DNA of 64,000 nt. Source: Actinokineospora enzanensis DSM 44649 (GTDB taxonomy: Bacteria > Actinomycetota > Actinomycetes > Mycobacteriales > Pseudonocardiaceae). Position 1 is the first letter of the stretch; every line of letters begins with the position of its first letter. The translations under genes and the position numbers were made by a program. The notes under the pieces were generated by a model. The model did no database searches, was not told the DNA's origin, and saw only the letters and a program-made list of their open reading frames with translations. Location: the NCBI RefSeq assembly GCF_000374445.1, contig NZ_KB894406.1:124001-188000 (forward strand), written 5' to 3'. Of the stretch, positions 57,774 to 64,000 are shown piece by piece.

Positions 57774-58934
57774 ATGACGGCGCCAGCGCACCGGATCGGG
57801 TTGCTTCCGGCAGACCAGCAACCACAGTGGCCGGACCGAGGCCAGGTGGAACTCGCGCGTGCCGCCCTGATGGCGCGGCAAGCCCTGGTGTCCGAAGTGG
57901 ACGTGCTGGCGCTGCGCGCGCGGCTCGCGGCGGTTGCGGCGGGCGACGCGCTCGTCGTGCAGGCGGGCGACTGTGCGGAGGATCCCGCCGAGTGCGCCCC
58001 AGACGACGTGTCGCGAAAGGCCGGGATGCTGGACGTCCTCGGTGGCGTGCTGCGGATGGCGACCGGGCTCCCGGTGCTGCGGGTGGGTCGGATCGCAGGC
58101 CAGTACGCCAAACCGCGTTCCTCGGCCGTGGAACCGGTCGACGGTCGTGAGCTGCCGGTCTACCGGGGGCACCTGGTCAACGACCCGCGCCCGGAGGAGT
58201 CCGCCCGGGTCCCGGATCCGTCCCGGTTGTTGCACTGCCACCGCTCGGCGTCCCGGATCGTCGCCGAGCTGGGCTGGACCGGCACGCACCCCGGGCACGT
58301 CCCGCAGAGCCAGGTGTGGACCAGCCACGAGGCCCTGCTGCTGGACTACGAGGTCCCGCAGCTGCGCCGGGTCACCGACGGCTGGCTGCTCGGCTCGACC
58401 CACTGGCCGTGGTTGGGCGCCCGCACCCGCAAGCTGGACGGCGCGCACGTGGCCCTGCTCGCCCAGGTGGTCAACCCGGTGTCGTGCAAGGTCGGCCCGG
58501 ACCTCACCGCCGGGGCCCTGGTCGAGCTGTGCGACCGGCTCGACCCGTCGCGCGAACCCGGCAGACTCACCCTGATCTCCCGTCTGGGCGCGGACCTGGT
58601 CCGCGACCGCCTGCCCGGCCTGGTCGCGGCCGTGCACGCGGCGGGCCACCCGGTGATCTGGCTGTGCGACCCCATGCACGGGAACACGTTCACCGGCCCG
58701 GACGGCCGCAAACGCCGCCTGGTCGACCGCGTCGTGCACGAGGTCCGCGGCTTCCGCGCGGCGGTGGCCGAGGTCGGCGGCGTCGCGGGCGGTCTACACC
58801 TGGAGACCACCCCGGACCCGGTCCGCGAATGTCTGTCCCGTGTGGACGACCCGGGTGATCCATACACCAGCCTCTGCGACCCGCGGCTGAACCTCGACCA
58901 GGCCATGACCGTGGTATCCGCCTGGCGCGCGTGA
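57774..58934 (+). CDS. Class II DAHP synthase, PhzC-like
   Basis: A 386-residue class II (plant-type) 3-deoxy-D-arabino-heptulosonate 7-phosphate synthase, condensing phosphoenolpyruvate with erythrose 4-phosphate. Family segments are clear: VVQAGDCAED, VGRIAGQYAKPRS, WTSHEALLLDYE, GSTHWPWLG, NPVSCKVGP, WLCDPMHGN and GGLHLETTPD. It is shorter than primary-metabolism AroG enzymes, like the dedicated PhzC copies. It increases flux to chorismate for the downstream genes. ATG 57774, 60 bp after the transposase-like gene. Confidence 0.92.
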   Translation: MTAPAHRIGLLPADQQPQWPDRGQVELARAALMARQALVSEVDVLALRARLAAVAAGDALVVQAGDCAEDPAECAPDDVSRKAGMLDVLGGVLRMATGLPVLRVGRIAGQYAKPRSSAVEPVDGRELPVYRGHLVNDPRPEESARVPDPSRLLHCHRSASRIVAELGWTGTHPGHVPQSQVWTSHEALLLDYEVPQLRRVTDGWLLGSTHWPWLGARTRKLDGAHVALLAQVVNPVSCKVGPDLTAGALVELCDRLDPSREPGRLTLISRLGADLVRDRLPGLVAAVHAAGHPVIWLCDPMHGNTFTGPDGRKRRLVDRVVHEVRGFRAAVAEVGGVAGGLHLETTPDPVRECLSRVDDPGDPYTSLCDPRLNLDQAMTVVSAWRA

Positions 58935-59008
58935 CCACGCGCGTTCCGGGAGCACGACGGTACCGACCTGGCGCGCCGGACGGCCGCGCGGGACTTGAGG
59001 AGGAGACG

Positions 59009-59779
59009 ATGGAACACGGGATCGCGATCGTGACCGGTGCGGCGGGCGGGATCGGTGCGGTGATCGCCCGCGCGCTCGGCGAGTGCGGGGTGCTGCCCGC
59101 GGTGGTCGACCGGGACGCGGAGCGGCTCGACGCGGTGGTGGGGGAGCTGGCCAGGGACGGGATCAAGGCGCGGGCGTTCCCCTGCGACGTCGGCGCGGCG
59201 GACGCGGTCGAGGCGCTGGTCGCGGCCGTGGAGGAGGAACTGGGACCGGTGCGGTACCTGGTCAACGCGGCGGGTGTGCTGCGGCTGGGGCCGATCGTGG
59301 AGCTGACCGCGGCGGACTGGGTGAGCACGTTCGCGGTGAACGCGGCGGGTGTGTTCCTGGTGTCCCAGGCCGTCGCCCGGCGAATGGTCGCCCGTCGGGC
59401 AGGCGCGATCGTCACCGTCGCCTCCAACGCCGCCGACGTGCCCAGGGTGGGCATGGGTGCCTACGGTGCGTCCAAGGCCGCCGCCACCATGTTCACCAAG
59501 ACACTCGGGCTGGAGCTGGCGGCGGCCGGGATCCGGTGCAACGTCGTCGCGCCCGGTTCCACCGACAGTCCCATGTTGCGCGGGATGTGGAACGGTCCCG
59601 GCGGCCGCGCCGCGACCATCGACGGCGACCAGGCCGCGTACCGGGTGGGCATCCCGTTGCGCCGGATCGCCGAGCCGCGCGATGTCGCCGACGCGGTGCT
59701 GTTCCTGCTCGGCGACGCCGCCGCGCACATCACCATGCACGAGCTCGTCGTGGACGGCGGCGCCGCCCTCGGCGCCTGA
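59009..59779 (+). CDS. DhbA-like SDR: 2,3-dihydro-3-hydroxyanthranilate dehydrogenase candidate
   Basis: A 256-residue [25 protein letters not shown], Ser in [10 protein letters not shown], Tyr-Lys in YGASK, and the DhbA/EntA-type ending [15 protein letters not shown]. EntA and DhbA oxidise 2,3-dihydro-2,3-dihydroxybenzoate to the aromatic acid. Located next to PhzD/PhzE-like genes, it should instead aromatise trans-2,3-dihydro-3-hydroxyanthranilate to 3-hydroxyanthranilate. ATG 59009 follows TTGAGGAGGA, a very strong ribosome site. Confidence 0.87.
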   Translation: MEHGIAIVTGAAGGIGAVIARALGECGVLPAVVDRDAERLDAVVGELARDGIKARAFPCDVGAADAVEALVAAVEEELGPVRYLVNAAGVLRLGPIVELTAADWVSTFAVNAAGVFLVSQAVARRMVARRAGAIVTVASNAADVPRVGMGAYGASKAAATMFTKTLGLELAAAGIRCNVVAPGSTDSPMLRGMWNGPGGRAATIDGDQAAYRVGIPLRRIAEPRDVADAVLFLLGDAAAHITMHELVVDGGAALGA

Positions 59780-59801
59780 CCAGGAACCTAGGAGACCACC
59801 C

Positions 59802-60434
59802 ATGAGCCCATCGGCGGGCATCCCGGCCATCGAGGCCTACGACATGCCGACCGCTGGCGAGCTGCCGCCGAACACCGCCCGGTGGACGGTGGCGGCCGAC
59901 CGCGCGGTGCTGCTGGTGCACGACATGCAGCGCTACTTCCTGCGCCCGTTCCCCGAGCCGCTGCGCGCCCAGCTGACCGGCAACGCACAGCAGCTGCGCG
60001 AGGCGTGCCGGGCCCAGGGCGTCCCGGTCGCCTACACCGTCCAACCGGGACGGATGACCGACGGGCAGCGCGGGCTGCTCAAGGACTTCTGGGGTCCGGG
60101 CATGCGCACCGAAGCGGCGGACCGGGAGGTGGCGGGCGCGCTGGCCCCGGCGGCGGACGACTGGCTGTTCACCAAGTGGCGCTACAGCGCGTTCTTCGAC
60201 TCCGACCTGCTCGACCGCATGCGCGCCGCAGGCCGCGACCAGCTCGTGCTCTGCGGCGTCTACGCGCACGTCGGCGTGCTGGCCACCGCGGTCGAGGCGT
60301 TCTCGCACGACATCCAGGTGTTCTTCGTCGCCGACGCGGTGGCCGACTTCACCGCCGCGCACCACCGGATGGCGCTGGACTACGCGGCGTCCCGGTGCGC
60401 GGTGGTGACCACGGCGAAGGAGGTGTTCCGGTGA
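59802..60434 (+). CDS. phzD: PhzD-like isochorismatase
   Basis: A 210-residue isochorismatase-fold hydrolase that removes pyruvate from 2-amino-2-deoxyisochorismate, giving trans-2,3-dihydro-3-hydroxyanthranilate. The catalytic Asp is in [10 protein letters not shown], Lys in TKWRYSAF, and [12 protein letters not shown] is the PhzD-type oxyanion segment without the Cys of other cysteine hydrolases in the fold. GTGA overlap with the PhzE gene; 22 bp after the dehydrogenase gene. Confidence 0.93.
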   Translation: MSPSAGIPAIEAYDMPTAGELPPNTARWTVAADRAVLLVHDMQRYFLRPFPEPLRAQLTGNAQQLREACRAQGVPVAYTVQPGRMTDGQRGLLKDFWGPGMRTEAADREVAGALAPAADDWLFTKWRYSAFFDSDLLDRMRAAGRDQLVLCGVYAHVGVLATAVEAFSHDIQVFFVADAVADFTAAHHRMALDYAASRCAVVTTAKEVFR

Positions 60435-62287
60435 CCCGTGTGGACGGTCATGAGCTGCTGGCCGCGGTACTCGGCGCCGACCCGCCGCCGTTCGCCCTGA
60501 TCCACCGGTCGGGCGGGATCGACGTCGTCGTCGGCGAGACGTCCACCCCGGAGTCCCTGTCGGACATTCCCGTCCCGGATCGTCCCACTCCGGGCCACCA
60601 CACGCTGGTCGTCGTCCCGTTCCGGCAGCTTGCCGAGCGTGGCTTCGCCTGTGTCGACGACGGGGCGCCGCTGATCGCGATGGCGGTGACCGGGCAGGCC
60701 GTGCTGCCGGTCGACGAGGTGCTCGGCAGGCTCCCGGACGGCCCCGTCGACCTGCGCGACGGCCGTTTCGACCTGGCCGACGACGAGTACGCGGACCTCG
60801 TGCGGCGGGTCGTGGCCGACGAGATCGGCGCGGGCAACGGCGCGAACTTCGTACTCAAGCGCACCTTCGAGGCGTCCATCCCGGACTATACGCCCGCCGA
60901 CGCGTTGAGCGTGTTCCGCCGCCTGGTGCTCGGCGAGTCCGGCAGTCACTGGACGTTCGTCGTGCACACCGGAACGCACACGTTCGTCGGCGCGTCGCCG
61001 GAGCGGCACGTCAGCCTGGACGCCGGGGTCGCGGTCATGAACCCGATCAGCGGCACCTACCGCTTCCCGGCAGGCGGGCCGACGCTGGACGGGGTGCTGG
61101 AGTTCCTGCGCGACGGCAAGGAGACCGACGAGCTGTACATGGTGCTCGACGAGGAACTCAAGATGATGGCGGGCATCTGCCCGGACGGCGGCCGCGTGGT
61201 CGGCCCCCGGCTGCGGGAGATGGCGCGGCTCGCGCACACCGAGTACTTCATCGAGGGTGGGACGAACCGGGACCCGCGGGACATCCTGCGCGACACGCTG
61301 TTCGCGCCGACGGTCACCGGCAGCCCGATCGAAAGCGCCTGCCGCGTCATCCGCGACCACGAACCCGACGGTCGCGGCTACTACAGCGGCGTCATCGCGT
61401 TGCTCGGGCACGACGACCGAGGACGGGACCGGATGGACTCGGCCATCCTGATCCGCACGGCGGAGATCTCCCCGGCCGGGCGGCTGAGCATCGGTGTCGG
61501 CGCCACGCTGGTCCGGCATTCCGACCCGGCGACGGAGGCGGCCGAGACGGTGGCGAAGCTGTCGGGCCTGCGGGCCGCGTTCGCCGGTGTTCGGATGGCG
61601 GACCGGCCGGAGGTCCGGACGGCGTTGTCGGAACGCAACACCCATCTCGCACGGTTCTGGTTGTCCGACGCTCCGACCACATCGGCCACGTCGGCCGGTC
61701 GAACCGTTCTCGTCGTGGACGCGGAGGACACTTTCACCGCGATGCTCGCCCGGCAGCTGCGTTCACTCGGCTGCGTCGTGACTGTTCGTCCGGCCGTCGA
61801 TCCTGGCGTGTTCGCCGATTACGATCTCGTGTTGTTCGGCCCGGGGCCGGGTGACCCGCTGGACCGATCCGAGCCGCGAATCCTCGCTTTGCGGAACGGT
61901 GTGCGCACGATGTTGGACGCGGGCAGGCCATTCATCGCGGTGTGTCTGAGCCATCAGATTCTGGCAAGCGAGCTCGGATTCCGTGTGGAGCGTCGAGAGG
62001 AGCCCAACCAGGGGTTGCAAAAGGAGATCACGCTGTTCGAGCGCGGCGCCAGGGTCGGTTTCTACAACACGTTCGCCGTCAGGTCCACCGAGGACAGGGT
62101 GGACTGCGTGCCGTTCGGGAAGGTCGAGGTCAGCCGGGATGTCTCGACCGGCGAGGTGCACGCGTTGCGCGGTCGCGGGTTCGCCTCCGTGCAGTTCCAC
62201 CCGGAGTCGGTGCTCACCGTCGACGGTCCCGGTCTGCTTTCGGACCTGATCTCCCATTCGGTCTCGGTGGCGGCTTTGGCCCGGTGA
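60431..62287 (+). CDS. phzE: PhzE-like aminodeoxyisochorismate synthase
   Basis: A 618-residue fusion of a TrpE-like chorismate-binding domain (residues 1-~410) and a class I glutamine amidotransferase domain (from ~430). The first has [25 protein letters not shown] and [24 protein letters not shown]; the second has the nucleophile Cys in AVCLSHQIL and the HPES His-Glu. It converts chorismate and glutamine to 2-amino-2-deoxyisochorismate. Together with the three genes before it this makes 3-hydroxyanthranilate. A hairpin at 62287-62306 ends the operon. Confidence 0.95.
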   Translation: MTRVDGHELLAAVLGADPPPFALIHRSGGIDVVVGETSTPESLSDIPVPDRPTPGHHTLVVVPFRQLAERGFACVDDGAPLIAMAVTGQAVLPVDEVLGRLPDGPVDLRDGRFDLADDEYADLVRRVVADEIGAGNGANFVLKRTFEASIPDYTPADALSVFRRLVLGESGSHWTFVVHTGTHTFVGASPERHVSLDAGVAVMNPISGTYRFPAGGPTLDGVLEFLRDGKETDELYMVLDEELKMMAGICPDGGRVVGPRLREMARLAHTEYFIEGGTNRDPRDILRDTLFAPTVTGSPIESACRVIRDHEPDGRGYYSGVIALLGHDDRGRDRMDSAILIRTAEISPAGRLSIGVGATLVRHSDPATEAAETVAKLSGLRAAFAGVRMADRPEVRTALSERNTHLARFWLSDAPTTSATSAGRTVLVVDAEDTFTAMLARQLRSLGCVVTVRPAVDPGVFADYDLVLFGPGPGDPLDRSEPRILALRNGVRTMLDAGRPFIAVCLSHQILASELGFRVERREEPNQGLQKEITLFERGARVGFYNTFAVRSTEDRVDCVPFGKVEVSRDVSTGEVHALRGRGFASVQFHPESVLTVDGPGLLSDLISHSVSVAALAR

Positions 62288-62306
62288 TTCCGCGCGGTTG
62301 CGGAAT
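62287..62306 (+). terminator. Hairpin after the phzE-like gene
   Basis: ATTCCGC (62287-62293), loop GCGGTT, GCGGAAT (62300-62306), overlapping the last base of the stop codon. The stem is short, but it is the only structure before the next promoter region. Confidence 0.45.
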
Positions 62307-62393
62307 TCGCCTGGTCGCGGGTTTCGGCCGCGAATCAGGTTCGGTGCTACACCGAAAGCGTGAGCCGCGATCCCGGTGCCGGGAGGGTGATGC

Positions 62394-63590
62394 ATGGGCG
62401 CGCGGCGGGAAGTCCACAACACGGTCTCGGGGTCGCACGCCGAGAACATCATCCAGGCAGGCGTGGTCAAGGGCGGCCTGTTCCGGCGCGTCTACCGCGT
62501 CAGCGTGGACATGCCGCGCCCGGTGCGGATCACATTTGTCGTATTCCTGGTGATGGTCCTACTCGGCGCGTCCACCTTCGCCGTCGTGACCTGGGTTTTG
62601 CCGCAATTCGCCCCCACCTACAAAACCGAGTTCCTCGTCGACCTGTCCGCAGGCGACGTCCCGGACGATTTCGGGGCGAGCGCCGACTCCCTGCGAAAGG
62701 CCCTCGGGAACTCCGGCGACGACGACGCCCTCGCCCTGCGCGGCTTCGGCGGCGACTGCGGCTCGGACGCCAATACCAACCAACTCGTCGGCTTCGGCAC
62801 CGGCAACCGCACGGAGGTCGCCGACGCGGTCCACGGCGCGCACACGACCGGCGCGGCGACGTTGTTGCGCGGGATAGTCGAGGCCACGCAGGACTTCTCC
62901 GGCCCGTTCACGCAGCGAGCCAAGCAGGTCAACCGCATTATCGTCGTGACCAGGCACGGGATCGACGCCTGCGACGACGACGCGGACTTCGTGGAGAAGG
63001 AGATCCGGGACCGCGTCGCCGCGAGCGGCCTGTCCCTGGAGTTCCGTTTCGTCGGCTACCGCGTCCCACACGACCAGAACGACGTACTCGCCCGCCTGGC
63101 CTCCGGCGCGGGCGCCCCGCCCCCGGTCCTCGCCGACAACCAGGACCAACTGCGCGGCGCCCTCGACTGGTTCACCAACGTCGAACCCGTCCTGCGGTCC
63201 GCGACCCAGGTGGTCGACGCGTTCAACCCGACGGTCGCCAAGGTCGACCAAGCCGTCCAGGCGATCATCGACGGCCGCCTCGACGTGGCCGCGCGGACGC
63301 TGGACGAGGTCAAACCCACCACCGCGGACGCCGAGTTCGAGAACCTGCGCACCCGCGCCCGCACCCCGGACGCCGTCGCATTGCACACCAAGGCCCTGTC
63401 CCTGCGCGACCGCCAACGCGACGTGTTGGACTCGGCGTCCCGGTTGCTGGACACCGCCCGTTCCGGATCCCCGCTGGGACAGCGCCTGACCGGGTATCAA
63501 CAGGCGGCCGACAACTACAACGCGAACGTCGACGACATCAACCGCATGCTGGCCCAGTTGCGCGCCCAGGCCCCGGGAGGCGGCCGGTGA
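62394..63590 (+). CDS. Membrane vWA-like protein with N-terminal RHIM/PP-like motif
   Basis: 398 residues. Residues 9-28 (NTVSGSHAENIIQAGVVKGG) resemble the N-x-x-S-G...QAG-x-x-x-GG motif of RHIM/PP-type amyloid signalling sequences found in actinobacteria. A TM helix lies at about 45-69, followed by an outside vWA-like domain: DLSAG (partial MIDAS), RGFGGDCG, TLLRGIVEATQDF and NRIIVVTRHGID. The C-terminal 150 residues are helical. ATG 62394 follows GGGAGGG. It is coupled by GTGA to a shorter paralogue. The family role is unknown; a sensor that transmits across the membrane to the amyloid motif is a reasonable inference. Confidence 0.65.
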   Translation: MGARREVHNTVSGSHAENIIQAGVVKGGLFRRVYRVSVDMPRPVRITFVVFLVMVLLGASTFAVVTWVLPQFAPTYKTEFLVDLSAGDVPDDFGASADSLRKALGNSGDDDALALRGFGGDCGSDANTNQLVGFGTGNRTEVADAVHGAHTTGAATLLRGIVEATQDFSGPFTQRAKQVNRIIVVTRHGIDACDDDADFVEKEIRDRVAASGLSLEFRFVGYRVPHDQNDVLARLASGAGAPPPVLADNQDQLRGALDWFTNVEPVLRSATQVVDAFNPTVAKVDQAVQAIIDGRLDVAARTLDEVKPTTADAEFENLRTRARTPDAVALHTKALSLRDRQRDVLDSASRLLDTARSGSPLGQRLTGYQQAADNYNANVDDINRMLAQLRAQAPGGGR

Positions 63591-64000
63591 ATCGGCTCGT
63601 ACTCATCCTGGTCACGGTCTTCGTGGTCTTCGCCAGCGCGACGACGTTCGTGCTGCTCGCCGTGATCCCCGACTACCGCACCACCGTCCTGGTCGACACC
63701 TCCACCCAGACCACCGACTTCCCCGGCGTCCTGGCCGCCGTCACCGCAACCGCCCACAACATAGGCACGGACGACTCTCTCTCGTTGCGCCGCTTCGGGG
63801 GCGAGTGCGGGTCTCCGGACAACACCGCCGAGCTGACCGACGATCCTTCCGCCGTCGGTTCCGCCTTGCGGGGTGTGCGCCCGTCCGGTCGTCCCACTCT
63901 GTTGAGCGGGATCCTCGCGGCGATCGACGACTTCGATGGCGTTCTGCCGTTCCATGGGACGAAACGGAACAGGATCGTCATCATCTCCAGCACAGGACTG
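63587..64000 (+). CDS. Membrane vWA-like protein, paralogue of the preceding gene (3' truncated)
   Basis: GTG 63587 overlaps the preceding stop; the frame is open to the window edge (138 codons). A TM helix at residues 3-27 (LVLILVTVFVVFASATTFVL) leads into a vWA-like start: VLVDTSTQTTDF, LRRFGGECGSPDN, PTLLSGILAAIDDF and RNRIVIIS. It lines up with the first paralogue (LRGFGGDCGSDAN; ATLLRGIVEATQDF) but lacks the N-terminal RHIM/PP-like segment. The end lies outside the window. Confidence 0.7.
   Translation, partial: MNRLVLILVTVFVVFASATTFVLLAVIPDYRTTVLVDTSTQTTDFPGVLAAVTATAHNIGTDDSLSLRRFGGECGSPDNTAELTDDPSAVGSALRGVRPSGRPTLLSGILAAIDDFDGVLPFHGTKRNRIVIISSTGL

Overview
The window is very GC-rich DNA from a filamentous actinomycete. 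The evidence is strong G/C in third codon positions, many GTG starts, 4-bp GTGA/ATGA overlaps, rare TTA codons, a FurA-KatG pair, LAL-type LuxR regulators and dense secondary metabolism. The mix of genes looks more like Pseudonocardiaceae (Lentzea, Saccharothrix or Actinosynnema relatives) than a typical Streptomyces; that placement is inference. No tRNA, rRNA, CRISPR array or active insertion sequence was seen.

Layout. (1) 1-15585: the right end of a polyketide cluster. It holds a truncated iterative type I PKS of 6-methylsalicylate-synthase layout (KS-AT-DH/TH-KR-ACP), an overlapping DhbE-type aryl-AMP ligase, a DHA2 exporter, an RCC1 propeller protein and an erythromycin-esterase-like protein with altered active site. 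A LAL regulator faces a second exporter across three direct repeats spaced 22 bp, followed by a MarR gene. (2) 15725-24481: a compact unit for a small peptide-like product made without an NRPS. After an atypical OmpR-type regulator and a PIG-L deacetylase, closed by a strong hairpin, come an ATP-grasp ligase, a degenerate ATP-grasp paralogue, a second intact ATP-grasp ligase, a CysK/SbnA-like PLP enzyme, an HpcH/HpaI aldolase with two TTA codons, a TauD-type dioxygenase and an MFS exporter. I could not match this set to a known product; it is the best candidate for an undescribed pathway. UppP and a HK/RR pair follow on the same strand.

(3) 27488-49430: mostly general genes. They include MarR, SDR, a polysaccharide deacetylase, a secreted alpha/beta hydrolase, an AlkA-like glycosylase, DUF4342 with a 34-residue membrane peptide, a second LAL regulator, a small secreted protein, a propeller protein, a MarR-MFS pair with a conspicuous operator array, NmrA, LexA, KatG, Fur, hydrolase, TetR-SDR, AraC, a methyltransferase and an HNH protein. 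Two copies of a MITE-like palindromic element (26675-26750 and 47172-47338) supply the stop codons of the ORFs they touch; the second copy abuts an internally deleted LLM-oxidoreductase remnant.

(4) 49583-62287: a second cluster around 3-hydroxyanthranilate. Exporters, an adenylating ligase, a SRPBCC protein, a quinone-oxidoreductase-like enzyme, an Rrf2 regulator and a domesticated IS701-type transposase lead into a PhzC-like DAHP synthase, a DhbA-like dehydrogenase, a PhzD-like isochorismatase and PhzE. Known chemistry turns chorismate into 3-hydroxyanthranilate with these enzymes, a benzoxazole or phenoxazinone precursor. As region 1 plausibly makes and activates 6-methylsalicylate, a shared nataxazole-like product is conceivable, but 40 kb of unrelated genes separates the two. 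(5) 62394-64000: two paralogous membrane vWA-like proteins, the first with an N-terminal motif resembling the RHIM/PP-type amyloid signalling motif, the second cut by the window edge.
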